The notes under the pieces were generated by a model, which was given only the letters and a program-made list of their open reading frames with translations, had not been told where the DNA came from and searched no databases. From Paenibacillus xylanexedens (GTDB taxonomy: Bacteria; Bacillota; Bacilli; Paenibacillales; Paenibacillaceae): a DNA stretch of 64,000 nucleotides. Each line of letters begins with the position of its first letter. The first letter of the stretch is position 1. Shown one piece after another: positions 9,144 to 18,743 of the stretch. Position numbers and translations under genes: made by a program. The stretch lies in the NCBI RefSeq assembly GCF_007680605.1, contig NZ_VEIO01000001.1, positions 682,001 through 746,000 on the forward strand. Direction: 5' to 3'.

Positions 9144-11519
9144 ATGAGTAATGAGCAACAGTGGAGCCAGGAACAGGAGCGGGTGAATACCGTAACTGAT
9201 CAGATTGAGCGCAAAATCGTTACATTGGAAGAAGAGGTCGGGTCCTTCCGTGACGAAGTAGTCGGGATGCGTAAGGACTTCTGGGATGAAGTGACGATGA
9301 ACTTTAGTGAAGCCGACGATGTCGGGGAGACGTCGACGAGTATGCGGCAACAATCGCAGGTTTTGTCCGATCGTGAACGAAGTCATCTGAATACAGCTGC
9401 GGCTTTGGATAAAATGAAACGACTGCATCATTCGCCTTATTTCGGACGGATTGATTTCAAGGAGGATGGATACCCGGACTCGGAACGTATCTATCTGGGC
9501 ATTGCATCCCTGCTGGATGAGAAGGAGGAGTCCTTCCTGATCTATGACTGGCGTGCACCGATCTCCAACCTGTATTACGATGGTGCACCTGGACCGATCT
9601 CTTACCGTACCCCAAGCGGCGAGATTAGTGGAGAAATTGAAATGAAACGTCAATTTGTTATTCGGGATGGGCGTATTCGTTTCATGTTTGATACAGGGGT
9701 AACGATCGGAGATCAATTGCTTCAGGCTGTGCTCAGCCGAACGTCTGATGCACAGATGAAGAGCATTGTGGCAACGATCCAGAAAGAACAGAACCGGATC
9801 ATTCGTAATGACCGGACACGTATGCTGATTGTTCAGGGCGCAGCAGGAAGCGGGAAAACCTCTGCCGCTCTCCAAAGAGTCGCTTATCTTCTCTATAAAT
9901 ACCGCGAGCATTTGCAAGCGGATCAGATGGTTCTTTTTTCACCAAATCCGATGTTTAACAGTTATGTATCTACGGTACTTCCAGAGCTCGGGGAAGAGAA
10001 TATGTTGCAGACGACGTTTCAGGAGTATCTGGAGCGCCGTTTGGGACGGGAATATCAGCTTGAAGATCCATTTATACAGCTGGAATATGTGCTTACAGGA
10101 ACGGAGGAGCCTGGTTACGATGCACGAATGTCCAGCATACGGTTCAAGTCCTCTGCATCATTTTTGAAAGTCATTACACGTTATAAAGAAAGCATGTTGA
10201 CCGGAGGCATGAAATTCAAGCCGGTTCGTTTTCAGGGCAAGGCGATTGTCGATGCGGAAGCGATGGCAGCGAAATTTTACAGCTTCGGTTCATCTGTCAA
10301 GTTAGTTAGCCGGCTGGAACTATTGAGGGATTGGTTGCTGAAGGAACTCTCGACGTTTGGTAAAGGCGAACTAAATGCAGCTTGGGTTGATCAGCAACTT
10401 GATCTGATGGAACCGGAAGATTTACAGCGCGCATATCAACGCTTGAAACGTAAACAAAAAGGCAAATCCCATACATTTGATGATTTTCAGCAGGAAAGAG
10501 AGATTCTGGCGAGAATGGTGGTCAGTGACCGATTGAAGCCTTTGCGCAAATGGATCAAATCACTGCGTTTTGTGGATGTCCGTCAGTTGTATGCAAACCT
10601 GTTCGAGGATCAGGCACAGATGGTTCGTCTGCTTGACAGGGAGTCTTTGCCTGCCCACTGGGAAGAAATCTCGACCATGACGTTACGCAGATTAAAGATC
10701 CAGGAGTTGGCTTATGAGGACATTACGCCGTACCTGTATTTGCGCGAACTGTTGCTGGGATTCCATATTAATTCGAACATTCGCCATGTCATTATTGATG
10801 AAGCTCAGGATTATTCAGCCTTCCAGCTTGCTTTTATGAAGAGACTGTTTCCACACGCGAAAATTACGGCACTGGGTGACTTTAACCAGGCTATTTATGC
10901 CCATTCATCCGTACTCAGCGGCACTGGACCATTAAGTGACTTATACGGGCCAGAGAACACAGAAGTTATTGTGCTGACGCGCAGTTACCGCTCTACGATG
11001 GAGATTGTGGAATTTACGCGTGGCATGGTTCCTGGTGGGGAGGAGATCATCCCGTTTAACCGAAATGGAGAGAGACCTAAAGTCATCGTGACCTCTGATC
11101 CAAAGCAGCATATGGAGCAAATTACGGCAGATCTGCATCATCTGATGCAGGAGGGATATGAATCCGTAGCGGTCATCTGCAAGACGGCAGAAGAGAGCCA
11201 GGAAGTTCACGCCTTACTAAGTCAAAAGCTGAATACTGCGCCTAAGCTGATCAAAAAAACAACGCTGGCTTTTGAACATGGCGTTCACGTGATCCCTGCT
11301 TATTTGGCGAAAGGTGTGGAGTTTGACGCAGTCTTAATCTATAATGGCTCCGCTGATGCCTATTCCCGTGAGCAGGAACGTAAGCTGTTCTATACCGCCT
11401 GTACCCGGGCGATGCATTTACTGCATGTATACTCCTTAGGGAAACCAAGTCCATTCATCACTTCACAGTCAGAAGCGTGGTACGAGCTGAAAGACATCCC
11501 TGCAACTCGTGTGGAGTAA
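9144..11519 (+). CDS. helD: RNA polymerase recycling ATPase HelD
   Basis: The 791-residue protein is an UvrD/Rep-type superfamily 1 helicase relative matching Bacillus HelD (YvgS), which removes stalled RNA polymerase from DNA. The N-terminus (1-80) is a charged coiled coil of the type HelD inserts into the polymerase secondary channel. Walker A is GAAGSGKTSAAL (about residue 232), Walker B is IIDEAQDYSAF (about 550), and a late motif is GVEFDAVLIYNGS (about 720). Length is close to the usual 770-790. Start is ATG after GGGGAAAGAGAGG. It is monocistronic, with a terminator 50 bases downstream. Confidence 0.93.
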   Translation: MSNEQQWSQEQERVNTVTDQIERKIVTLEEEVGSFRDEVVGMRKDFWDEVTMNFSEADDVGETSTSMRQQSQVLSDRERSHLNTAAALDKMKRLHHSPYFGRIDFKEDGYPDSERIYLGIASLLDEKEESFLIYDWRAPISNLYYDGAPGPISYRTPSGEISGEIEMKRQFVIRDGRIRFMFDTGVTIGDQLLQAVLSRTSDAQMKSIVATIQKEQNRIIRNDRTRMLIVQGAAGSGKTSAALQRVAYLLYKYREHLQADQMVLFSPNPMFNSYVSTVLPELGEENMLQTTFQEYLERRLGREYQLEDPFIQLEYVLTGTEEPGYDARMSSIRFKSSASFLKVITRYKESMLTGGMKFKPVRFQGKAIVDAEAMAAKFYSFGSSVKLVSRLELLRDWLLKELSTFGKGELNAAWVDQQLDLMEPEDLQRAYQRLKRKQKGKSHTFDDFQQEREILARMVVSDRLKPLRKWIKSLRFVDVRQLYANLFEDQAQMVRLLDRESLPAHWEEISTMTLRRLKIQELAYEDITPYLYLRELLLGFHINSNIRHVIIDEAQDYSAFQLAFMKRLFPHAKITALGDFNQAIYAHSSVLSGTGPLSDLYGPENTEVIVLTRSYRSTMEIVEFTRGMVPGGEEIIPFNRNGERPKVIVTSDPKQHMEQITADLHHLMQEGYESVAVICKTAEESQEVHALLSQKLNTAPKLIKKTTLAFEHGVHVIPAYLAKGVEFDAVLIYNGSADAYSREQERKLFYTACTRAMHLLHVYSLGKPSPFITSQSEAWYELKDIPATRVE

Positions 11520-11571
11520 AAAGAGCACTAATCTCCGAGCGATATGTTGCGGTGAATACTCTTGCAAGATG

Positions 11572-11607
11572 AGGTCAGTCAGACATGTTCTGGTTGGCCT
11601 TTTTTTG
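11572..11607 (+). terminator. Terminator after helD
   Basis: AGGTCAGTCAGA (11572-11583) pairs with TCTGGTTGGCCT (11589-11600), with some wobble and mismatch, and is followed by a run of six T. Confidence 0.8.
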
Positions 11608-11874
11608 TGTATGCTATGAAGAGAAAGTTGCTAACAATAGTGACATATGCAGACATATCTTAGTTGTTATTGATAAATAAGGTGAATCTCCTTGTGCATG
11701 TATTCAATAGATGTAATTTTTCTTTACACACGAAGCTCAGACTCATATAATCGTAACAATCTATTTTTTTTGAGCGTTGCATGATAAGGGGAAAATTCAT
11801 TGCATGAGGTACAAAATACTTGAATTTTGTGAACAGGCAACGGAACAGGTGATCTAACGAAGGAGGCAGGTAAT
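11608..11874. other. Leader/promoter region of the adenine deaminase gene
   Basis: With the terminator this is part of a 355-base gap without a gene. It is AT-rich and contains ACTCATATAATCG near 11731-11743. That 13-mer resembles the 5' arm of purine riboswitches, but the loop and core elements expected downstream are missing. An AAGGAGG ribosome site sits at its end. No open reading frame is supported here. Confidence 0.4.
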
Positions 11875-13707
11875 TTGAAAACAACAGCTTTTGAACGGCC
11901 GCTGATGGCCGATTGTGTACCGGATCTGGTCGCTACAGCCCGAGGAGATATGAAGGCAACTTTGGTGATTCGGGGCGGTACTTTGGTAAACGTGATATCA
12001 GGAGAAATTTTGCCGGATATGTCTGTCGCTGTACAAGGGGCACGAATTGCGTATGTTGGCAGAGATGTAAGTCATACCATTGGAGAACATACCAGAATTA
12101 TTGAAGCACATGGGAAGTATATTGCTCCCGGATTGTTAGACGGTCATTGTCATATTGAGAGCACACAGATGAAAGTATCCGAGTTTGCAAGAGCTGTCCT
12201 GCCTTCCGGTACGACAGGCGGATTCTTCGATCCGCATGAAATTTCCAATGTGCTTGGGCTTAAAGGACTACGGCTCATGCTCGATGAAGCACGTACTACA
12301 CCGATGGCAGCCTATATGCAAGTAGCTTCATGCGTACCTTCCACTCACCCAGGGCTGGAGACTACAGGAGCTTATATTGGGCCGAAAGAGGTAGCAGAGG
12401 CACTATCATGGGGACCGGATATGATTGGCCTTGGTGAAGTCATGAACTTCCCTGGAGTGGTGTACGGGGATGAGACCATGATTGGGGAGATTCAAGCGAC
12501 GCTGCGCGCTGGCAAAGTGGCAGATGGACATTTTACCTGGGCCTCGGACGACTGGCGTCTGCCTGCTTATGCGGCCAGCGGTGTGACAGGAGATCATGAG
12601 TGTGTTACGAAAGAAGATGTAGTGGAGCGCTTGCGGCTGGGGATGTATGCGAAGATGCGGCAGGGTTCTGCATGGCATGATGTCGCGGAGACGATTAAAG
12701 CATGTACGGAGCTTGGACTCGATACTCGGCGAATGATGCTGGTAACGGATGATCGCAGCTCGGAATCTTTGCTGAAAGAGGGTCATATGGACTTTGTCGT
12801 TCGACTTGCCATTTCTCAGGGCGTGAAGCCCGTTACGGCATTCCAGATGGCTACGATTAATACGGCAGAACGTTTTGGCGTGGCGCGTGATATCGGAGCG
12901 GTGATTCCGGGTAACATGGCCGATATTATTTTGTTAGACGGACGCCTTGCGGATGTCCGTGTAGGCACAACGATTGCAGCAGGGCAAGTTGTCGCCGAGA
13001 ACGGTAAAATGACAGCCGTGTGGGATACGTTCAATTATCCTGAGGAAGCGCTCAATACGGTGAAGCTGGAAGCAAACATCCAGCCACAGGATTTGGAATT
13101 GTCTGCACCCATTGGCGAGGGTACTATAGGCGCACGCATTATCCATGTGACGGAAAATCATGTGGAAACGAAGGAGAAGCATGTACAAGTGCATGTGCAA
13201 GGAGGCAAGGTGGTTCTGCCTGCCGCAGGTGAGGTATGTAAAATTGCCGTGCTGGAACGCCATAAACAAACCGGAAATCGCGCAGTGGCGCTGGTCGGTG
13301 GGATCGGGTTCACTTCGCCAGCAGCGATAGCCATGACGGTAGCTCATGACAGTCATAATCTGTTGATCATCGGGAATGACGATGCACTTATGGCAGACGC
13401 CGGTAATCGTGTCATTCGTATGCAGGGCGGTGTAGCTGTAGTAACAGATGCGGGTGTGACGGAGTTTCCTCTCCGGATCGCCGGTCTGATGTCGGTGGAA
13501 CCCTTCGAAGTGGTAGCGGAACAATCGGCAGCAGTCAGCGAAGCACTGCAATCGGCAGGATGTACGTTGAACAATGCGTTTATGACGTTATCGCTACTTG
13601 CGCTGGTCGTTATTCCTGAACTGCGTTTGTCTGACATCGGGCTGGTACGCATCTCTGCAGATGGCATTGAACGGGTCTCTTTGTTTGATGAACCGAACGC
13701 GGATTAA
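11875..13707 (+). CDS. ade: Adenine deaminase (AdeC/YerA-like)
   Basis: This 610-residue amidohydrolase should convert adenine to hypoxanthine in purine salvage. Metal-site motifs are DGHCHIEST (about residue 88) and a second His at Asp-Gly-His219, with SGVTGDHECV and VTDDRS further on and the adenine-deaminase C-terminal domain from about residue 430. TTG start is supported by AAGGAGG eight bases upstream. Where E. coli AdeC has CPGL after Asp-Gly-His, this protein has FTWA, so it may belong to the YerA-like branch whose substrate is less certain. It is monocistronic, ending in a terminator. Confidence 0.85.
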   Translation: MKTTAFERPLMADCVPDLVATARGDMKATLVIRGGTLVNVISGEILPDMSVAVQGARIAYVGRDVSHTIGEHTRIIEAHGKYIAPGLLDGHCHIESTQMKVSEFARAVLPSGTTGGFFDPHEISNVLGLKGLRLMLDEARTTPMAAYMQVASCVPSTHPGLETTGAYIGPKEVAEALSWGPDMIGLGEVMNFPGVVYGDETMIGEIQATLRAGKVADGHFTWASDDWRLPAYAASGVTGDHECVTKEDVVERLRLGMYAKMRQGSAWHDVAETIKACTELGLDTRRMMLVTDDRSSESLLKEGHMDFVVRLAISQGVKPVTAFQMATINTAERFGVARDIGAVIPGNMADIILLDGRLADVRVGTTIAAGQVVAENGKMTAVWDTFNYPEEALNTVKLEANIQPQDLELSAPIGEGTIGARIIHVTENHVETKEKHVQVHVQGGKVVLPAAGEVCKIAVLERHKQTGNRAVALVGGIGFTSPAAIAMTVAHDSHNLLIIGNDDALMADAGNRVIRMQGGVAVVTDAGVTEFPLRIAGLMSVEPFEVVAEQSAAVSEALQSAGCTLNNAFMTLSLLALVVIPELRLSDIGLVRISADGIERVSLFDEPNAD

Positions 13708-13775
13708 GCAGGTAAAATACAGGTAAAGCATCAAATGAGAGTTATCGATGAATAAATATCAATGTTTCATTGCAA

Positions 13776-13804
13776 GCCTCGCCGCCTTCGGGCGGTTTTT
13801 TGTT
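13776..13804 (+). terminator. Terminator after adenine deaminase gene
   Basis: CCGCC (13782-13786), TTCG tetraloop, GGCGG (13791-13795), then a run of T. This is a textbook stable hairpin. Confidence 0.9.
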
Positions 13805-14120
13805 TTGGAGAAAGAAAACGCTTTCTAGGTCTACGGAATCGAAGTGTTAAAAGGAAATATAGACTGAAGTCGTAACTTAAATTCTGATTTTTTACATACA
13901 ACATTAAATTTTGTGACTTTTGAACTATATATTCAGAACTGTGAATTCCCGAAATAAGTTATATGATTCTTTCGTCGTGAGTCTTAAAGGTGATGTTGCG
14001 TATAAAAGCAGTTTAAATTCATGAAACTTCCGTAATCATGCAAAAAATGAATCCTAAACGACATCCTTTCACCCGGATTTATACGTAAGAGCTGCCATAA
14101 CTTCAAGGGAGTGTACAAAT
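13805..14120. other. Upstream region of the lipoprotein gene with a weak cre-like site
   Basis: This is part of a 413-base gap without a gene. AGAAAACGCTTTCT at 13813-13826 matches the cre consensus TGWAANCGNTNWCA at 12 of 14 positions and is nearly palindromic, but lies about 295 bases before the next start. The remainder is AT-rich with no clear promoter, gene or riboswitch. Confidence 0.35.
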
Positions 14121-15050
14121 ATGAAAACCAAAAAAGAACTTCGTTTTATTCTGCTGATGAGTTGTCTGGTGCTGTGTTTAAGCACAGCCTGTTCTACCCG
14201 AGTTGATGCGGTAGGTTCGGTAGAACCGGTAGACAGTTATGCCACAATACATGGCAAGCTGGATCGCCCTGTGCGGGGGACGTGGGTGTGGGATACGACT
14301 CAAATCCGAAATAATGCGCAGGATATTTTAACTTTTGCTAAGGCCAACAACATTAATACGATCTATCTGCAGATGAACCGGGATATTAAAATCCCTGAAT
14401 ATAAGAACTTTATCCGTCTTGCACGGGGGCAAAATATCGCTGTGGATATCATGGACGGACGTTCGGCTTGGGGACTGACTGAAAGCAGGGAACAGATAGC
14501 TTCCTTTATGGACTGGATTGAAGCTTATCAGGCACAGGCACTGGCTAATGAGAAATTTGCAGGTATTCATCTGGACATTGAACCTCATGTGCATCCGCAG
14601 TGGAAGATCAATCAAGCCAGCGTGATTACGCAGTGGCAGGGAAATGTGAATTATATTGTAGACCGTGCTGCGCGTATGAAGATGCCTGTTGCCGCTGATC
14701 TGCCGTTCTGGCTGGACAATTACAAAATTCCGGGTTCAACAATGGCGGTAAGTAGCTGGATGATCCGCAAATTTGATTCCATTACGATTATGGCTTATCG
14801 GGATACAGCTGCCGCCATCTACAATGTGGCAAAGGATGAACTTATCGATGCGGCTTCTGTAGGTAAGAAAATATCGATTGCGGTGGAAACGAAGCAAAGC
14901 AAGGAAGGCGACTTTATTACCTTTTACGAAGAGGGAGACGCCTACATGGAGGAACAGTTGAAGCTGGTGGAGAAGATGGCGAGTGCCCACACTTCCTTTA
15001 ATGGTTTTTCTGTACATGAGTATTCTTCATGGAAGACGTTAAGAAAGTAG
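14121..15050 (+). CDS. Putative lipoprotein with glycoside-hydrolase-like barrel
   Basis: A 309-residue exported lipoprotein: basic N-terminus, hydrophobic stretch 10-24 and lipobox LSTAC with the lipidated Cys at about residue 24. The mature part begins with RGTWVWDT (about 53) and continues with alternating strand/helix segments typical of a TIM barrel (NINTIYLQMNRD, IAVDIMDGR, GIHLDIEPHVHP, FDSITIMAYRD). The conserved-looking acidic LDIEPH strand resembles catalytic strands of glycoside hydrolase-like families, but I do not recognise the family. It stands alone between two terminators. Surface location is well supported; an enzymatic role is inference. Confidence 0.7.
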   Translation: MKTKKELRFILLMSCLVLCLSTACSTRVDAVGSVEPVDSYATIHGKLDRPVRGTWVWDTTQIRNNAQDILTFAKANNINTIYLQMNRDIKIPEYKNFIRLARGQNIAVDIMDGRSAWGLTESREQIASFMDWIEAYQAQALANEKFAGIHLDIEPHVHPQWKINQASVITQWQGNVNYIVDRAARMKMPVAADLPFWLDNYKIPGSTMAVSSWMIRKFDSITIMAYRDTAAAIYNVAKDELIDAASVGKKISIAVETKQSKEGDFITFYEEGDAYMEEQLKLVEKMASAHTSFNGFSVHEYSSWKTLRK

Positions 15051-15086
15051 AGCAAGCCACGAAACAATAGAGGTTAACGTAAATAA

Positions 15087-15124
15087 AAGGTGCTTGTAAC
15101 TTACGTGCTGAAGGCACCTTTTTG
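15087..15124. terminator. Terminator between convergent lipoprotein and AraC genes
   Basis: AAGGTGC (15088-15094) pairs with GCACCTT (15114-15120), with A-rich and T-rich flanks, so it could serve both strands. Confidence 0.75.
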
Positions 15125-15194
15125 TTGATCTTGTACACGTGTATTCTATCAAAAACTCATCAATGGTAACCGCCCGATGTGGTTCATTCCTTTG

Positions 15195-16127
15195 TTAAAC
15201 CAGCAAAGTTTCTGTAAACGTAACAGGCACCAGTGTCATATTTTCGGAAAATATTTTACGATACTGAGACGGTGTAGTGTTCTTGTGTTTCTTAAAGGTA
15301 GTAATGAAATAACTCAAATGCTCGAATCCAACATCCATAGCGATATCAACAATCTTATGGTCCGTATTCTCCAGCTGTACGCAAGCCTGCTGTACCCGAT
15401 AATAATTGATGTAATCGACAGGGCTCTTCTGCACCAACTTTTTGAAAAAACGACAGAAATGTCCCTCGCTCATATTGGCTTCATCCGCCAGGTCTTTCAG
15501 CTTCAACGGTTCAGGATAATGCTTGTGAATGTAACGGAGCACTAATTTTAGACGCTCCATCTTATCCGGTGTGCCCCCGTTAACCGTACTTTTGAGCGGA
15601 AGCACCTTCCGCTGTTCAAACATGCGAGCAAGCATGAGATAGAGATAGGCTTTCGTGGATATCTCACAGGTGTCTGTCCCGCTCGCGTGATCTGCGAAGA
15701 TGCGTTTCAGGTAGGCCAGAACTTCTGAACCCCAAGCTTCATCAGCTGTGATGTGATAGGGGAGATGTATACTTTTTCGCAAAATAGGTCCGATAAACTT
15801 CTCCTGCACCGCATCAAACGTATGACTACCGAGTAGATCCGAATGAAACACAACGGAAGAAAATATACAAGGCTCATCGCCCATCAGATATCCTGCATGA
15901 ATTTCACCTCGATGAATAAAAACAGCCTCTCCGGCCTTCACCTCAACCCGGTTCATGTCAATTTGAAACACAGCAGAGCCTTGCGTCACCATTGTAAACT
16001 CCATCTCATCATGCCAGTGGCAATCCAGAATGCTGTCCCCGTTCAATTGTTGAATGTCGGGGTATACACTGACCGGATACATGGCGTTGCCGTGAATTCG
16101 ATCTTCCCGTAAATGTTCCCGTTCCAT
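15195..16127 (-). CDS. AraC-family transcriptional regulator with cupin sensor domain
   Basis: The 310-residue regulator has an N-terminal cupin-like domain (residues 15-150; CHWHDEMEFTMVTQGSA and VFIHRGEIHAG) that likely senses a sugar. Its C-terminal AraC domain carries two helix-turn-helices (LKLKDLADEANMSEGHFCRFFK and IVDIAMDVGFEHLSYFITTFKK, about 210-290). Start ATG has AAGGAGG seven bases upstream. It is divergent from yicI, so local control of alpha-xylosidase expression is likely (inference). A cre-like site lies 29 bases upstream of its start. Confidence 0.92.
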   Translation of the reverse strand: MEREHLREDRIHGNAMYPVSVYPDIQQLNGDSILDCHWHDEMEFTMVTQGSAVFQIDMNRVEVKAGEAVFIHRGEIHAGYLMGDEPCIFSSVVFHSDLLGSHTFDAVQEKFIGPILRKSIHLPYHITADEAWGSEVLAYLKRIFADHASGTDTCEISTKAYLYLMLARMFEQRKVLPLKSTVNGGTPDKMERLKLVLRYIHKHYPEPLKLKDLADEANMSEGHFCRFFKKLVQKSPVDYINYYRVQQACVQLENTDHKIVDIAMDVGFEHLSYFITTFKKHKNTTPSQYRKIFSENMTLVPVTFTETLLV

Positions 16128-16155
16128 TATGGAACCTCCTTATGCAATAAATAGA

Positions 16156-16169
16156 TGTAATCGTTTGCA
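16156..16169 (+). promoter_or_regulatory. cre-like catabolite repression site between araC and yicI
   Basis: TGTAATCGTTTGCA matches the CcpA consensus TGWAANCGNTNWCA at 13 of 14 positions. It lies in the divergent intergenic region, close to the AraC gene start and 130 bases before yicI. Binding is inferred from the match only. Confidence 0.55.
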
Positions 16170-16298
16170 ATTCACTTTGGAAATTCGCAGAAATCACGCT
16201 CCGAATATCAAAATACTGATATAAAAGGTCAAAATACAAGAAGAAATTCGTTATCGATATCAATATCATTATAGTATAACCGAAGGGGGTAATCCAAG

Positions 16299-18617
16299 AT
16301 GAAATTTACCGATGGCTACTGGCAGATCCGTGATGGATATCATGTTCAAAATCCGGCGGATATTCGAGATATTGTACAAAAGGGTGATTCCTTTACTGTA
16401 TATGCAGCAACGAAACGCATCGAGCGCAAAGGCGATACACTTAACGGAACGTTGCTCAAAGCAACCTACAGCTCCCCCATGCCTGATGTTATTCGTGTGC
16501 AATTGAACCACCATAAGGGAAAAGTTAACCCAGGCCCCGAGTTTGCACTGAACACGCTAAATACCGATGTGCAAATTGCGAAGGATGAGAACGGTGCAGA
16601 GCTGAAAAGCGGAAACCTGCGTGTAACCGTGAACAAAACAAAAGGCTGGGATATCGGCTTCCATTATAATGAAAAGCGTCTAACTGGCAGCGGCTGGAGA
16701 GGTCCGGCGTACATTGAGTCAGCAACAGAAGGTACGTTCTTCCGGGAACAACTGGAGCTGGGTGTGGGCGAGTATGTCTATGGCCTTGGTGAACGATTCA
16801 CTCCGTTTGTGAAAAATGGCCAGGTTGTGGATATCTGGAATGAGGATGGCGGTACAAGCAGTGAACAGGCGTACAAGAACATTCCGTTTTATCTGTCGAA
16901 CAAAGGATACGGTGTATTCGTCAATCATCCTGAGAAGGTATCCTACGAGATCGCTTCCGAGAATGTATCGAAAGTACAGTTCAGCGTGCAGGGCGAGACG
17001 CTGGAATATTTCATAATCGGCGGCGCTAATCCGAAAGAGGTACTGGATAACTACACCAAGCTCACAGGCAAACCGGCTCTTCCGCCGGCATGGACATTTG
17101 GTTTGTGGCTGACGACTTCGTTTACGACAGATTATGATGAAGCGACCGTTAATCATTTTGTCGATGGCATGGCTGAGCGTGATCTGCCACTATCCGTATT
17201 TCACTTTGACTGCTTTTGGATGAAGGAGTATCAGTGGTGTGATTTTGAATGGGACAAAGATATGTTCCCTGATCCGGAAGGCATGTTGAGACGGTTGAAG
17301 GAAAAGGGACTTAAAATCTGTGCGTGGATCAACCCGTATATTGCTGAGAAATCTGTTCTGTTCGATGAAGGCATGGAAAAAGGTTATCTCGTCAAGACAG
17401 CGGATGGCAGTGTATGGCAGTGGGATAAATGGCAGGCGGGCATGGGGCTTGTGGACTTCACGAACCCAGAGGCAACTGCATGGTACAAAGACAAGCTGAA
17501 AGGTTTGATTGACCAGGGCGTGGACTGCTTCAAGACCGACTTTGGCGAAAGAATTCCGACCGATGTTGTATATTATGACGGTTCCGATCCGGTAAAAATG
17601 CACAACTACTACACCTTCCTGTACAACAAAGCGGTATTTGATGTGCTTGAAGAAAACCTGGGTAAAAATGAAGCCGCTTTGTTTGCCCGCTCGGCAACCG
17701 TAGGGGGTCAACAATTCCCTGTGCACTGGGGTGGAGATTGCTCGTCCAACTATTCGTCCATGGCAGAATCACTGCGCGGCGGATTGTCGCTCGGTCTCTC
17801 CGGGTTTGGCTTCTGGAGCCATGACATCAGCGGTTTTGAAGCGACTGCAGAGCCTGACGTATACAAACGCTGGGTTCAGTTCGGATTACTTTCTTCCCAC
17901 AGCCGTCTGCACGGAAACGAATCGTATCGTGTGCCTTGGTTGTTCGATGAAGAGGCTGTTGATGTAGTACGTGATTTTACGAAGCTGAAGCTCAGTTTGA
18001 TGCCGTACCTGTTTAATTCCGCGGTAGAGTCCTCTGTACAGGGATTGCCAATGATGCGGGCGATGGTGCTGGAATATCCAGAAGATCCGACTTGTGCGAC
18101 ACTTGACTTACAGTACATGTTCGGAGATTCTATCCTGGTCGCACCGATCTTCAACAAAGAAGGTTTCGTTCGTTATTACCTGCCAGAAGGGACATGGACC
18201 AATTATCTGACAGGGGTAAAAGTTCAAGGTGGGCGCTGGATCAGTGAAAATCATGACTTCAAAACACTGCCAATGATGATCAAACCGAACAGTCTGATTG
18301 CGGTAGGTGCGGTAGACAGTAAGCCGGATTATGATTTTGCGGACAACGTATCGCTGCATTTATTTGAACTTGCCGACGGGCAGACAGCACAAGCTGTCGT
18401 TGTAAATCAAAGTGCTGAGCGTGAGTTGCAAGTGACCGTCACACGTAACGGCTCGAAGCTGGAAGTTCGTGCTGAAGGTGCAGGCAAGCCATGGAAAATC
18501 GTGCTTCGGGGCATTGATTCCGTATCCGGCGTGGATGGTGGATCACAAGAAGCTGGCGAGCAAGGCATTATCGTAACGGCATCAGCAGGTACAAGCAAAC
18601 TTACAATCGAGCTGTAA
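16299..18617 (+). CDS. yicI: GH31 alpha-xylosidase YicI
   Basis: This 772-residue cytoplasmic enzyme matches E. coli YicI (772 residues). It removes alpha-1,6-xylose from xyloglucan oligosaccharides such as isoprimeverose. The nucleophile is Asp414 in KTDFGERIP and the acid/base Asp480 in WGGDCS, the same 66-residue spacing as in YicI (416/482). The N-terminal beta-sandwich, TIM barrel and C-terminal beta domains are all present, and there is no signal peptide. Start ATG follows GAAGGGGGT. The divergent AraC gene and the cre-like site suggest sugar induction and catabolite repression. A secreted GH74 xyloglucanase at 60-63 kb would supply substrate. Confidence 0.95.
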   Translation: MKFTDGYWQIRDGYHVQNPADIRDIVQKGDSFTVYAATKRIERKGDTLNGTLLKATYSSPMPDVIRVQLNHHKGKVNPGPEFALNTLNTDVQIAKDENGAELKSGNLRVTVNKTKGWDIGFHYNEKRLTGSGWRGPAYIESATEGTFFREQLELGVGEYVYGLGERFTPFVKNGQVVDIWNEDGGTSSEQAYKNIPFYLSNKGYGVFVNHPEKVSYEIASENVSKVQFSVQGETLEYFIIGGANPKEVLDNYTKLTGKPALPPAWTFGLWLTTSFTTDYDEATVNHFVDGMAERDLPLSVFHFDCFWMKEYQWCDFEWDKDMFPDPEGMLRRLKEKGLKICAWINPYIAEKSVLFDEGMEKGYLVKTADGSVWQWDKWQAGMGLVDFTNPEATAWYKDKLKGLIDQGVDCFKTDFGERIPTDVVYYDGSDPVKMHNYYTFLYNKAVFDVLEENLGKNEAALFARSATVGGQQFPVHWGGDCSSNYSSMAESLRGGLSLGLSGFGFWSHDISGFEATAEPDVYKRWVQFGLLSSHSRLHGNESYRVPWLFDEEAVDVVRDFTKLKLSLMPYLFNSAVESSVQGLPMMRAMVLEYPEDPTCATLDLQYMFGDSILVAPIFNKEGFVRYYLPEGTWTNYLTGVKVQGGRWISENHDFKTLPMMIKPNSLIAVGAVDSKPDYDFADNVSLHLFELADGQTAQAVVVNQSAERELQVTVTRNGSKLEVRAEGAGKPWKIVLRGIDSVSGVDGGSQEAGEQGIIVTASAGTSKLTIEL

Positions 18618-18640
18618 CCTGTTAGAATAGACCATAAAGG

Positions 18641-18671
18641 GACGGTGCCTGAAGGCGCCGTCTGTTTTGTT
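18641..18671 (+). terminator. Terminator after yicI
   Basis: GACGGTGCC (18641-18649) pairs with GGCGCCGTC (18654-18662) around TGAA, then TGTTTTGTTT. Confidence 0.88.
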
Positions 18672-18743
18672 TATTTATACAAAATAAATGGATATAGTTC
18701 ATTCAAGGAGAGAATGGAAAGATAAAGAGGGAGAGAATACAAT

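Noticed and set aside
9069..9917. Long antisense reading frame (282 codons) opposite helD
   Set aside because: It lies opposite a strongly conserved gene, has no ribosome site, and its product lacks any domain pattern. It is a shadow of helD codon use.
11725..11790. Possible purine riboswitch before adenine deaminase gene
   Set aside because: The 13-mer ACTCATATAATCG fits the 5' arm, but the TATGG, TTCTACC and CCGTAAA core elements and a matching 3' arm are absent. At best it is a remnant.
12934..13551. Antisense frame of 205 codons opposite adenine deaminase
   Set aside because: Cys/His-rich composition without motif and no ribosome site; explained by the sense gene.
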